Positions 1 through 8,230 of a stretch of 64,000 bases of DNA are shown here, one piece after another. Under the pieces are notes generated by a model that saw only the letters and a list, made by a program, of their open reading frames with translations, ran no database searches and was not told where the DNA came from. Numbering within the stretch: the stretch's first letter is position 1; every line of letters starts with the position of its first letter. The position numbers and the translations under genes were made by a program. The stretch is from assembly GCF_000739915.1 (NCBI RefSeq), contig NZ_BBJT01000004.1, positions 620,001 through 684,000 of the forward strand, in the 5' to 3' direction. Origin of the DNA: Paenibacillus chitinolyticus NBRC 15660 (GTDB lineage: Bacteria; Bacillota; Bacilli; Paenibacillales; NBRC-103111).

Positions 1-429
1 ACGGCCCGTACGCGGCTGGAACGCGAGCTGGACGGCTCCGGCGGCGCGCAGCGGGTCTCGCTTCTGCTGCGCAGCCATGCCGACATGGCGGCCGCCGTCC
101 CGGGCGAATGCCTGGGACGGACGGCCGCCGTCATGTTCAACCTCGGGTATCTGCCCGGCGCAGATCCCGAGGTTATTACCGTGCCGGCTTCCACGCTGCC
201 CGCTCTGGAAGCCGCGCTCCTTCTTCTGCACGAAGGCGGCATCCTCACCGTCGCCCTGTACCCGGGCCACGATGGCGGAGCTTCCGAGGCGCAGGCGGTC
301 GAAAGCTGGGCCGCCGGGCTTCCCCAGGAGAAGTGGAGCGTGCTCTGCTACCGGTTTATCAACAGTGCGGCACGGTCGCCTTACCTGATTGGTATAGAGA
401 AAAAGAAACCGAGAGGAGTACTGAAATGA
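1..429 (+). CDS. mnmM: tRNA methyltransferase, MnmM/YtqB family (5' end outside window)
   Basis: This is the C-terminal 142 residues of a class I SAM-dependent methyltransferase; the frame is open from base 1, so the SAM-binding start lies outside. The visible part has the family's NLGYLPG motif, followed by a Gly-rich LLLHEGGILTVALYPGHDGG stretch and a C-terminal strand ending near YLIGIEKK. YtqB/MnmM proteins methylate the aminomethyl group of the wobble uridine (mnm5s2U) in tRNA; that role comes from the family and was not tested here. Its stop overlaps the manA start by four bases (ATGA), so the two genes are probably co-translated. A generic SAM methyltransferase is the fallback call. 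Confidence 0.78.
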   Translation, partial: TARTRLERELDGSGGAQRVSLLLRSHADMAAAVPGECLGRTAAVMFNLGYLPGADPEVITVPASTLPALEAALLLLHEGGILTVALYPGHDGGASEAQAVESWAAGLPQEKWSVLCYRFINSAARSPYLIGIEKKKPRGVLK

Positions 430-1391
430 AACCTTACCCGATTCATTTTCAACCCGATTTTAAACACCGTGTATGGGGCGGCCGCGCCCTGGAGGAATTC
501 GGCTACGAGATTCCCGAAGGCCATGTCGGCGAAGGCTGGATGATCGCGGATCATGCGAACGGCACCTCTACCGTTACGAATGGAGAGCTGAAAGGCCTCG
601 GCCTGGACGAAGTCCGCGAAAAGCTGGGCGCCGAATGGTTCGGTGCGAAAGGCGCTTCCGCCGGAAACGGACGTTTTCCTCTGCTCGTCAAGCTGCTTGA
701 CTGCAACGACGACCTGTCCGTTCAGGTACACCCCGGCAATGACTATGAGAACCTCGCGCAGGGCGAGCTCGGAAAGACCGAGATGTGGTACGTGCTGGAC
801 GCTAAGCCCGGCGCCAAGATCATCTACGGGCTGAAGGACGGAATCACGCGTTCCGAATTCGAAGCCGCCGTTCAAGAGGACCGCATTCTGGACACCATGA
901 TGTCTGTGGAAGCCGAGAAGGGCGACAGCTTCTATATTCCTTCAGGTACGGTCCATGCGCTGGGTTCCGGCGTGCTTGTAGCGGAAATCCAGCAAAACTC
1001 GGACACGACTTACCGCCTGTACGACTATAACCGCCCCGGACTCGACGGCAAGCCGCGGGAACTTCATATCGAAGACTCGCTGAATGTTATCGGCTTCGGT
1101 AAGGCCGGCGCCACTTTTATGAAAACGATGGACGCTGCGCCGAACGAATGGCTGGAGCTGGCCGCTTCCCCTTATTTCGTGGTGGAAAAAGGCGTCGTAA
1201 CCGCTCCGTGGAACCTGTCCACAACGCCGGAAAGCTTCACGCTGCTGATCGCCTGCGAAGGCAGCGGCTCGCTGGAATGGGCCGACGGCTCCCTGGCGAT
1301 GAAGCCGGGCGACTGCTTCCTGCTGCCGGCCACGCTGGGCGGTTATACGCTAAGCGGCAGCCAGACGGTGCTGCGCTCTTATCTGCCTTAG
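426..1391 (+). CDS. manA: Mannose-6-phosphate isomerase, class I
   Basis: A 321-residue enzyme interconverting mannose-6-phosphate and fructose-6-phosphate in the cytosol, feeding mannose into glycolysis or GDP-mannose synthesis. The short Bacillus-type length fits. Zinc-site motifs are visible: QVHPGND, GKTEMWYVLD, SGTVHALG and QQNSDTTYRLYDYNR, in the expected order across a two-cupin fold. The frame runs open upstream, but the start chosen is the ATG overlapping the upstream methyltransferase stop (ATGA). It is supported by GAGAGGAG about 7 bases upstream, and the protein begins with the family-typical PIHF / WGG segment. A strong bidirectional terminator follows. Confidence 0.93.
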   Translation: MKPYPIHFQPDFKHRVWGGRALEEFGYEIPEGHVGEGWMIADHANGTSTVTNGELKGLGLDEVREKLGAEWFGAKGASAGNGRFPLLVKLLDCNDDLSVQVHPGNDYENLAQGELGKTEMWYVLDAKPGAKIIYGLKDGITRSEFEAAVQEDRILDTMMSVEAEKGDSFYIPSGTVHALGSGVLVAEIQQNSDTTYRLYDYNRPGLDGKPRELHIEDSLNVIGFGKAGATFMKTMDAAPNEWLELAASPYFVVEKGVVTAPWNLSTTPESFTLLIACEGSGSLEWADGSLAMKPGDCFLLPATLGGYTLSGSQTVLRSYLP

Positions 1392-1441
1392 ACCCAAGGC
1401 GTTAGGCTCTTAGTCTACAGATAGGCCCTGCGGCCGAACAT

Positions 1442-1494
1442 AAAAAAGCCTTCTTCCCTCCGTGCCGACGCACGTAAAGGAAGAAGGCTTTTTA
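1442..1494. terminator. Bidirectional intrinsic terminator between manA and HAD gene
   Basis: AAAAAAGCCTTCTTCC pairs with GGAAGAAGGCTTTTTA around a loop of about 21 bases. The A and T tracts make it work for both manA (+) and the convergent HAD phosphatase (-). Confidence 0.88.
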
Positions 1495-1516
1495 ACGTTA
1501 TAGGAGACGGGTTGTC

Positions 1517-2326
1517 TCAGCGGGCATGCTCGCCCAGTTCTTCTAGGGCCTCTTCGGGAAGCAGACCTACCTGGACGAGTCCCTTGAGGATGCCGTCTTC
1601 CGAGCACGAGTCGGTGACCAGATCGGCCGCGGCTTTCGCTTCGGGAGCCGCATTGCCCATCGCGATTCCCGTTCCTACGCTGGTGAGCATCTGTATATCG
1701 TTCAACCCGTCGCCGAAAGCGTAACAATTCTCGTTCGGAATTCCGACGGCTTTGAGCATTTCCTGAATGCCAATCGCTTTGGAGCTTCCGGCAGGCAGAA
1801 CGTCAAGAGCATGCTCGTGCCAGCGGATGAACTGAAAATACGGATACCGCTCCGCGTACAATTTCTCGGATTCGGCGTCGCAGAATAAATGTCCCTGAAA
1901 AACCGCAGAATGTTTGTAAAACTCCGGATCGGTTTCCGGACACGGAAGCTTGAGGTTGTCGTAGCTTTCCTTCACATGAGGATGCGAGCTGCTTACGCGG
2001 ATCTCGGGGTGGCCGCAGTACGCCAGGGGATGCCCCTGCTCGTCCGCCGCTCGGACCAGTTCCGCCAGCTTCTCGGGATCCATCGGATTCGTATAAATTT
2101 CACGGCCTTCGAACAGCACATACTGTCCGTTAATGGACACGTAGGACGAAATGCCGAGTTCTTCCCTTATGTCCTTGAACATGGACGGTACGCGCCCGGT
2201 CGCGATGGCCGTATACACGCCCCGTTCCTGCAGCAGCCTGACGGCTTTGCGGGTGGATGCGGGAATCTGTTTATTTTCATCCAGCAATGTTCCGTCGATA
2301 TCAAAAAATACGATCGCTCTCTCCAT
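1517..2326 (-). CDS. Cof-type HAD-IIB family hydrolase
   Basis: A 269-residue phosphatase of the haloacid dehalogenase superfamily, Cof/YidA type. Motif I is FFDIDGTLLDE at residues 5-15 with the nucleophilic Asp. The C-terminal loop AFGDGLNDIQML carries the Mg-binding acidic pair. Between them lies the large C2-type cap typical of sugar-phosphate or FMN/PLP phosphatases; the substrate cannot be read from sequence. The frame extends 53 codons upstream, but the ATG at 2326 is preferred because AAGGGG lies about 9 bases before it and the protein then starts just ahead of motif I. It is divergent from the LacI-type regulator, which may control it. Confidence 0.85.
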   Translation of the reverse strand: MERAIVFFDIDGTLLDENKQIPASTRKAVRLLQERGVYTAIATGRVPSMFKDIREELGISSYVSINGQYVLFEGREIYTNPMDPEKLAELVRAADEQGHPLAYCGHPEIRVSSSHPHVKESYDNLKLPCPETDPEFYKHSAVFQGHLFCDAESEKLYAERYPYFQFIRWHEHALDVLPAGSSKAIGIQEMLKAVGIPNENCYAFGDGLNDIQMLTSVGTGIAMGNAAPEAKAAADLVTDSCSEDGILKGLVQVGLLPEEALEELGEHAR

Positions 2327-2470
2327 CTCTCTGTACCCCTTCCGGTATAAGTTCGTTTTGAAATCTGCCGAGGTAACAAGGTCTTGATCGGAAGCCCTCC
2401 GCCTCGTCCGTAACGCCCCGGAGGTTACGCCGGACGGAGACATGAAGACTTGCAAATTAAGCGTAAAGTA

Positions 2471-2484
2471 TGAAATGCTTTTCA
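2471..2484. promoter_or_regulatory. Putative LacI-family operator
   Basis: TGAAATGCTTTTCA is an imperfect 14-bp palindrome (6 of 7 pairs) centred on GC in the gap between the divergent HAD and LacI genes. Size and symmetry suit a LacI-type operator; the assignment is inference from position. Confidence 0.35.
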
Positions 2485-2508
2485 CGTCAAGTCTCTCTTC
2501 CGAAATTT

Positions 2509-2538
2509 TTGACGCGGATGATTAGGCTGCATTAAACT
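2509..2538 (+). promoter_or_regulatory. Promoter of LacI-family gene
   Basis: TTGACG at 2509-2514, an 18-base spacer and TAAACT at 2533-2538, just ahead of the gene's GAAAGGAGG ribosome site. Confidence 0.5.
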
Positions 2539-2562
2539 GAGGACAGAAAGGAGGCCGGACCT

Positions 2563-3540
2563 ATGGCCAACATCAAGGATATTGCCAGACTGGCCGGAGT
2601 CTCCGTAGCGACCGTTTCCCGCGTGCTCAACGATCATCCTTACGTCAGCGAAGCCAAACGCGCGGCTGTACAGGAAGTCGTACAACGCCTTAACTACTCC
2701 CGCAATGTGAATGCGGTTCATCTCATCACCGGCAAAACGAACATGGTCGGGGTCGTCATCCCCTATCTTAATCTGCCCTACTTCAACAGCATTATGGAAG
2801 GCATCGCGCAGGAGGCGCTGGAAGCCAATGTGCATCTCCTCGTCAGCCAGACCAACTATGCGGCGGATAAAGAAACCGAGCTGCTGAACATGCTGAAAAT
2901 CAAACAGATTGACGGCCTGCTGATCTGTTCCCGTTCCCTGAAATGGGAAGTCATCGAGGCTTACTCGCAGTTCGGGCCGATCATTGCCTGCGAATATATC
3001 GAGAGCGACCGGATCTCCTCGGTCCATATCGACCATTACGGCAGCTTCCGGCTGGCCATGCAGCTTCTTCTGGAAAAAGGGCATACCCGCATCGGCTACT
3101 GCCTGGGGCGGGGGCACAGCTTCAACAGCCGGAACCGGCGGCGCGCTTTTTCCGACGCCCTCTCTTCGGCGGGCGTTCCCGTCCGGGAGGAGTGGATGTT
3201 CTACCAGATCTACTCCATCGAAGACGGAGCGGAGGTAGTCCGCAGTATCCTGGACATGGAGGAGCGTCCGACCGCTCTGCTCGTGGCGGGCGACCAGGTA
3301 GCCGCCGGCATCATCAGCGAGGCGGTCAAAAACGGCCTCCGCGTACCGGAGGATCTGGCGATCGTCTCTTTCGACAACCACCCGATTGCGCAGCTGTTCG
3401 ATATCACCACGATCGACAACCGGCTCGTCGAAATCGGGCGTACGGCCTTCTCCCTGCTGCTGAAGCGGCTGCAGGACCCCGCCAGCCCCGTGGAACACCG
3501 GGAGCTGCCGTTCCGCCTCATTGAACGCGCGACCGTGTAG
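2563..3540 (+). CDS. LacI/GalR-family transcriptional regulator
   Basis: A 325-residue DNA-binding repressor. The N-terminal LacI helix-turn-helix reads IKDIARLAGVSVATVSRVLN (residues 4-23), with hinge helix around residues 45-58. The effector domain is periplasmic-binding-protein-like, with VGVVIPYLNLPYFNSIMEG and a C-terminal DNHPIAQLFDITTID segment. The ligand is probably a sugar or sugar phosphate but is not identifiable. The ATG at 2563 follows GAAAGGAGG by 8 bases. It is transcribed divergently from the HAD hydrolase, and no transporter is adjacent, so this looks like a local or global catabolic regulator rather than part of a transport operon. Confidence 0.9.
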   Translation: MANIKDIARLAGVSVATVSRVLNDHPYVSEAKRAAVQEVVQRLNYSRNVNAVHLITGKTNMVGVVIPYLNLPYFNSIMEGIAQEALEANVHLLVSQTNYAADKETELLNMLKIKQIDGLLICSRSLKWEVIEAYSQFGPIIACEYIESDRISSVHIDHYGSFRLAMQLLLEKGHTRIGYCLGRGHSFNSRNRRRAFSDALSSAGVPVREEWMFYQIYSIEDGAEVVRSILDMEERPTALLVAGDQVAAGIISEAVKNGLRVPEDLAIVSFDNHPIAQLFDITTIDNRLVEIGRTAFSLLLKRLQDPASPVEHRELPFRLIERATV

Positions 3541-3901
3541 CGCTCGCTTCAAGCGTGCCGGGCTTGGCACGGAGCCGCAGGTCGCCGGCAGCCGTCCTTG
3601 CGCCCTTCGCTCGGCGGGAGCCCGGCAGCATGCGGTTGACCACCGTCATGTGAGGCCGAGCACCGCGCTTCTGGGAGCTTCGCGCAGTACGGAAAGCGAA
3701 GCATGCTGCGTCAAGGCGCCCTATGCGAAGCTGCCGCGCATCGTGCGGCTTCACATAGGACGGCTTTACATAGGGCGGCTGGCCTTGGCCATGTGCGATG
3801 CCGCCCCTCCCGGCCGCGTGAGACTCCTGACATCGGATACGTGATGAATCCGGCAAAAGGACCCGTGCGCATCGTCGTCACGACGAAGCACGTGCACGAA
3901 C
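3541..3901. other. GC-rich intergenic stretch without a supported gene
   Basis: About 360 bases with no ORF that has a ribosome site and recognisable product. It holds one copy of a dispersed repeat (3639-3695) and an inverted repeat near 3718-3760, whose arms share CCTATG(C/T)GAAGC(T/C)GC. Confidence 0.6.
3639..3695 (+). repeat. Dispersed intergenic repeat, copy A
   Basis: It shares ACCACCGTCATG, (G/C)CACCGCG and a GAGCTTCGCGC..GTACGGAAA block with sequences at 28125-28180 (same strand) and 15279-15331 (opposite strand). All three copies lie between genes. Confidence 0.5.
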
Positions 3902-3944
3902 AAAAAAGGCTCCCGCCCCCAATAACGAGGGGCGGGAGCCTTTC
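3902..3944 (-). terminator. Intrinsic terminator of radical SAM gene
   Basis: A perfect stem, AGGCTCCCGCCCC with GGGGCGGGAGCCT, followed on the minus strand by a U tract (A run 3902-3907). It ends 15 bases beyond the radical SAM stop. Confidence 0.88.
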
Positions 3945-3958
3945 TGCCGTACGCCTGC

Positions 3959-5740
3959 TCAGTTCCCGGCAGACACGGACGGCGCCGATGCGCGGCCTAA
4001 CGGCATCGAATACACCGTCGGACGACCGCCCGCTTCCGGCCGGTAGACGGCCAGGAGCAGCGATTCCGCCGACGTGTCGAGCGAGCCGTCCTGCAGGTAG
4101 CGCCGCAGGTCGAACGGGACTACTTCGATGACGGCATGCTTGTGCAGGTCCTTTTCGCCCATGCGCAGCTCGCTGAAATCGCCGGAAACCTCGTCCGGAC
4201 GATCCGCAGCTCTTTTTAGATAATCGCTTTGTTCGGCTTTGTCCAGCTTGAAATCCCACCAGATTTTACGCGGCTTGTATTTGTGATTCAGGAAATAATC
4301 GAGCTTCATCAGCCCTTCGATGACGCCCATTCCCTTCGTGCCTCGCCAGGTCAGGAAAGCATGCAGCCGGGTGAATAAATCTTCCAGCTGGTGGCCGATT
4401 TTCTGCCAGCCTCTTTCCTCCCAGTAATCGCCGAACTCCTGGAAGAAATCGAAAGCCGATGGAAATTCCGAGGCAATCAGGTAGTTCACGGTATGATCGG
4501 TACGGTGGGCGTTCCAGTATTTCTCCAGCACGTCTTCCACCCGCTTGATCCGGATCAGATCGGTAAAAGGCAGAATGTCATTGCCCAGAATCTCATAGGG
4601 CGCCTGATCCATGAAAATGTAGCCGTACTTGGCCGCATCAATGCGCAGACCGGTTCCCCGGAGCATTTTCAGGAACCCGAGCTGAAGTTCCTCAGGGCCC
4701 AGCGCGAAGACGTCGTTGAACGTTTTGCGGAAGGAGTCGTAGTTTTCCTCGGGAAGGCCGGCAATCAGATCCAGATGCTGGTCGATTTTGCCGCTTTCCT
4801 TCACCTTCGTCACCGTACGGGTAAGCTTGGCGAAATTTTGGCGGCGCTTCACCAGGTTGTTCGTCTCGTCGTTCGTGGACTGGACGCCGATCTCGAAGCG
4901 GAAAATTCCCGGAGGCGCGTTCTCCGCGAGGAAATCCAGCACTTCGGGCCGCATAATATCGGCCGTGATCTCGAACTGGAACACGCAGCCCTGATGATTG
5001 TCAATCAGGAACTGGAAAATTTCCAGGGCGTAATCCCGCTTAATGTTAAACGTCCGGTCGACAAACTTGATAAGTTTGGCTCCGTTCGCAATGAGGTACA
5101 GAATTTCGGACTTCGTCCGCTCCATATCAAAATAGCGCACCCCCACTTCGATGGAGGACAGGCAGAACTGGCATGAAAACGGACAGCCCCGGCTCGTTTC
5201 AAAGTAAACGACCCGGTTCCCGAGGTCCTTCAGATCTTCCTCGAACCGGTGTGGGGAAGGAATCGCATTGAGATCCAGCTTCGGACGGCCGGGGGTTAAA
5301 ATAATTTCTTCCCCTTTGCGGTATGCGATGCCGTACACGAAATGAAACTTCCGCGTGGTTGAAAGCTCTTGGAGGAAATGCTTGAACGTCTCCTCCCCCT
5401 CGCCCATCACGATGAAGTCCACCTCCGGTACCGTACGCATCCATTCCTCCGTATCGTAGGAGACTTCCGGTCCGCCGAGTACGATGGTCAAATCGGGGCG
5501 GATTTTTTTGATCATGCGGATGACGCGGAGTGTTTCTTCAATGTTCCAGATGTAGCACGAAAAACCGAGCACGTCGGGATTTTTGCCGTATAAGTCCGAA
5601 ACGATGTTCATCGCCGGATCTTTGATCGTGTACTCCACGATATCAATCGGAAATTCGGGCTCGCTGAATGCCTTCAGGTACCGCAGAGCCAGCGAAGTAT
5701 GAATGTATTTGGCGTTCAATGTGGCAAGAACGATATTCAT
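3959..5740 (-). CDS. B12-binding domain radical SAM protein (DUF4080-type)
   Basis: A 593-residue protein of the cobalamin-dependent radical SAM class. Residues 1-130 form the B12-binding Rossmann domain, with LGFSCYIWN, IVLGGPEVSY and VMGEGEETF. Cys186, Cys190 and Cys193 in RGCPFSCQFC form the CxxxCxxC 4Fe-4S site. The core barrel follows (FEITADIM, GIFRFEIGVQS, DLIAGLPEENYDSF), then a C-terminal domain of the DUF4080 kind, with KYWWDF-like aromatics. Related proteins are annotated as BchE/P-methylase-type enzymes, but this subgroup's reaction is unknown. ATG at 5740 follows AAAAGAGG. It stands alone with its own terminator. Confidence 0.85.
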   Translation of the reverse strand: MNIVLATLNAKYIHTSLALRYLKAFSEPEFPIDIVEYTIKDPAMNIVSDLYGKNPDVLGFSCYIWNIEETLRVIRMIKKIRPDLTIVLGGPEVSYDTEEWMRTVPEVDFIVMGEGEETFKHFLQELSTTRKFHFVYGIAYRKGEEIILTPGRPKLDLNAIPSPHRFEEDLKDLGNRVVYFETSRGCPFSCQFCLSSIEVGVRYFDMERTKSEILYLIANGAKLIKFVDRTFNIKRDYALEIFQFLIDNHQGCVFQFEITADIMRPEVLDFLAENAPPGIFRFEIGVQSTNDETNNLVKRRQNFAKLTRTVTKVKESGKIDQHLDLIAGLPEENYDSFRKTFNDVFALGPEELQLGFLKMLRGTGLRIDAAKYGYIFMDQAPYEILGNDILPFTDLIRIKRVEDVLEKYWNAHRTDHTVNYLIASEFPSAFDFFQEFGDYWEERGWQKIGHQLEDLFTRLHAFLTWRGTKGMGVIEGLMKLDYFLNHKYKPRKIWWDFKLDKAEQSDYLKRAADRPDEVSGDFSELRMGEKDLHKHAVIEVVPFDLRRYLQDGSLDTSAESLLLAVYRPEAGGRPTVYSMPLGRASAPSVSAGN

Positions 5741-5843
5741 GGTCGTTTACAACCTCTTTTATCAATAAAATCAAGGATCGTTCTTATTCTACACGAACCT
5801 CGCCGAGTTGACAAAGCGGGCGGAAACGGGCGCATGCACCCCG

Positions 5844-6104
5844 TCAGCGCGGCGTGTCGAATTCCGGCTCCCCGTCCTCCCACCCCGCGCCCGATTCGGA
5901 AGACCAGGAAGGAAACTGATCGGCGGCGGGCAGGGCAGGCACATCGGCGTACACGTTCCTCCACCGCTCCGCCTGTTCCATCAGCTGCCGCTCCACCTGT
6001 TCTTTGCGCTGCATAAGTTCGCCGGGGTCCCCCGCCTCCTGCCGAATCGCTTTGCGGATACTGGTATGCTCCTGAAGCCACTGGGTAAGCTGGTACAAAA
6101 TCAT
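5844..6104 (-). CDS. Small hypothetical protein
   Basis: An 86-residue protein with no family I recognise. It has an N-terminal amphipathic helix, a charged Lys/Glu/Gln-rich middle (about residues 30-50) likely to be helical or coiled, and an acidic, Pro/Trp/Ser-rich tail. A near-perfect ribosome site (AAAGGAGG, 8 bases before ATG) argues it is real. It lies upstream of and in the same direction as the radical SAM gene, 103 bases away, so they may share a transcript. Confidence 0.65.
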   Translation of the reverse strand: MILYQLTQWLQEHTSIRKAIRQEAGDPGELMQRKEQVERQLMEQAERWRNVYADVPALPAADQFPSWSSESGAGWEDGEPEFDTPR

Positions 6105-6318
6105 AGGTGTTTCCTCCTTTTAAAGCGCTGTCATTTAAGTATCAGGTTGCCCTTTTAGCCGCCTGGCCATACCGTCAGGAGGAAACCGTAAATCGCGACG
6201 CTTACATATTTTTCTTTTATTGAAACATTTCTCCTATCCATACAGTCTAAAGTTTCAAAGCGGCCGGACCTAGTTCACGATAAACCGGACGGACCGAACA
6301 TTCAGGAGGGATTCGTTT

Positions 6319-7032
6319 ATGAAAAGCAAAAAACCGGTTCTTTATTTAACGGGAGGCATTCTGATCGGAACGCTCTTCTCCCAGACAGATGTGTGGGCCA
6401 AGCCTGTAATCGACTATCTTCTTCAAGCGGCGACCTATCCGGTAACCGTTGACGGGCAGACGTACATTTCTCCCGATCTTCCCCTTCTAAATTACGAGGG
6501 CAGCACGTATGTCCCCCTGAAATCGCTGGGTGATTTGCTCGGAGCTTCCGTGACCTGGAACGATTCGCTCAAACAAGCGGAAATTCTCAAGACCAAGCCA
6601 TCGGCCGCAAAAGCAGATCTCTCCGTCGCAACCAAAGATTATTACGGCGCCGTGGAGAAATGGACATTTGACACTCTTTATCAGCCGGGTAAAGAAACCT
6701 TGGATGAGAAGGGCCGCGGAGAACTGTTGAAACAGCTCGAAACCGTCTACGGACCGAATCTGGCCGCCCGCTTTTTCGACTACGGCTATATGAAAGAAAG
6801 CGACGGCAGCTATCTCTCGCGTCCGGGAGACCATCTCCCCCTGCGGAAGCTGGACCGTAATATCATTGCGACTCATGAAATCGCAGGCGGGAAAACCATC
6901 GTTACCATTAAGGGAGAAATCGAATATAACCTGGACGGAAAGACATTCACCGAACGGTACAAACAGCAGTATACAATCGATCCTCTTACGTTAAAAATTA
7001 TCGACATCGCTTATCTGGCTCTTCCGATTTGA
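6319..7032 (+). CDS. Secreted protein with copper amine oxidase N-terminal-like (stalk) domain
   Basis: A 237-residue exported protein. It has a signal peptide (MKSKK then a hydrophobic segment to about residue 22), followed by a stalk domain of the copper amine oxidase N-terminal type. This runs over residues 35-92 and shows VTVDGQTY, YEGSTYVPLKSLGDLLGASVTWN and a terminal Ala-Glu-Ile. The remaining 140 residues form an unrecognised extracellular domain. Such stalk domains are abundant in Paenibacillus surface proteins and carry no copper chemistry. The ATG follows TCAGGAGGG. It is monocistronic and convergent with the ABC exporter, sharing its terminator. Confidence 0.8.
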   Translation: MKSKKPVLYLTGGILIGTLFSQTDVWAKPVIDYLLQAATYPVTVDGQTYISPDLPLLNYEGSTYVPLKSLGDLLGASVTWNDSLKQAEILKTKPSAAKADLSVATKDYYGAVEKWTFDTLYQPGKETLDEKGRGELLKQLETVYGPNLAARFFDYGYMKESDGSYLSRPGDHLPLRKLDRNIIATHEIAGGKTIVTIKGEIEYNLDGKTFTERYKQQYTIDPLTLKIIDIAYLALPI

Positions 7033-7058
7033 TGTACGGAACCTTTATCCGAACAACA

Positions 7059-7094
7059 AAAAGAACCGCTTCCTATTACGGAAACGGCTCTTTG
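7059..7094. terminator. Bidirectional terminator between convergent genes
   Basis: AAGAACCGCTTCC pairs with GGAAACGGCTCTT with two mismatched pairs around TATTAC. Flanking A and T runs serve both strands. Confidence 0.75.
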
Positions 7095-7129
7095 CTCTAT
7101 GTTCAGGCGGTTACTCTATGACGTCCGCC

Positions 7130-8230
7130 TTACTCCCATTTGAAGGTAAAGCTCGCGATCGCGAAAGCCACGACCATCCAGCCGCCGAGGATAAGGGCCT
7201 GCGGCCACAGCACGGTCAAATCCGCCCCCACGTTCATGACCTGCCGCATAGCCGTTGACAGATGCGTGATCGGGATCAGGTTCACGACCGGCTGGAGGAA
7301 GGACGGGATGTTGTCCGCCGAGAAGAAGACACCCCCCAGAAAGAGCATCGGGAACGAGATAAATCCCGCAATCGGTCCGGCGCTTTCCGGCGTTTTCGCC
7401 AGCGATGCGACGATAAAGCCGATCGACATAAACGCCAGCGTGCCGAGAATAACGAAAAGCAGAAGCAGCCCCCACGAACCGTTCACTTTCGTTCCGAAGA
7501 TGACGGACGCGATGAGCAGAACGATCACCGCTTGCAGTCCGTTCAGCAAGAGCCTCGCCGTAATTTGCGAGGCGATGAACGTGGACGACTTGAGCGTGGT
7601 GCTCTGCATCCGGCGAAGAATGCCTCTTTCCCTCCAGGAGGCGATCTGTCCCGCCACACCGTTGAGGTTGTTGGACATGATCATCATCGACACGATGCCG
7701 GGAACGAGGAAGTCGATATAAGACAGCTTCAGCGCCTGAACGCCTTCCGCTTTGACCGTTATCGCCGGCTTGTAGGCCGTTTTCTCTTTGGAGATGCCGT
7801 CCGCCACCTGGGCCACGACGGTTTTGCCGAGCTCGGCGGTCATCATGTTCGTCTGGTCATAATAAACGGTAACGGAGGAGGCCTCTCCCCCCTTGACGGC
7901 GGCATCGAGTTTGTTGCCGTACCCGGCGGGGATGATGACCACCATCTGAAGACCGCCGTCTTTGAGCTTTTGGAGTCCCGGAGCCGTATGCTCCTCCTGT
8001 TTGAGCTTCATGGCAGGCGTCTTCATCAGAGCGCCGACCAATTGAGCCGACTGGGCCGACCGGTCCTGGTCGATAACGACTCCGTTGATGGACATGCTGC
8101 TACCCCCGCCGAAGAACGTGCCGAACATGACCATGAAGAAGACCGGGAACAGAAAAGACCAGAGAAGCACCTGTTTGTTCCGGATAAAAATCCGGAGCTG
8201 TGCGAGCGTCAATTGAATGTACGCTTTCAT
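7130..8230 (-). CDS. ABC-2 type transporter permease
   Basis: A 366-residue membrane subunit of an ABC-2 exporter. One N-terminal membrane segment (VLLWSFLFPVFFMVMFGTFF) is followed by a large extracytoplasmic loop of about 150 residues and then five C-terminal membrane segments with the ABC-2 signature region (LSTAMRQVMNVG). This is the YhgE/NatB-like layout used for drug, lipid or antimicrobial export; the substrate is unknown. Its start overlaps the stop of the upstream ATPase by four bases (8227-8230), so the two are translated from one message and form one transporter. Confidence 0.88.
   Translation of the reverse strand: MKAYIQLTLAQLRIFIRNKQVLLWSFLFPVFFMVMFGTFFGGGSSMSINGVVIDQDRSAQSAQLVGALMKTPAMKLKQEEHTAPGLQKLKDGGLQMVVIIPAGYGNKLDAAVKGGEASSVTVYYDQTNMMTAELGKTVVAQVADGISKEKTAYKPAITVKAEGVQALKLSYIDFLVPGIVSMMIMSNNLNGVAGQIASWRERGILRRMQSTTLKSSTFIASQITARLLLNGLQAVIVLLIASVIFGTKVNGSWGLLLLFVILGTLAFMSIGFIVASLAKTPESAGPIAGFISFPMLFLGGVFFSADNIPSFLQPVVNLIPITHLSTAMRQVMNVGADLTVLWPQALILGGWMVVAFAIASFTFKWE

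Noticed and set aside
108-425. Upstream in-frame extension of manA
   Set aside because: The extra 106 codons overlap the methyltransferase gene in another frame; the ATGA overlap and ribosome site fix the later start.
2482-3570. 362-codon open frame on the minus strand
   Set aside because: Antisense to the LacI-type regulator, which has a proper ribosome site and helix-turn-helix.
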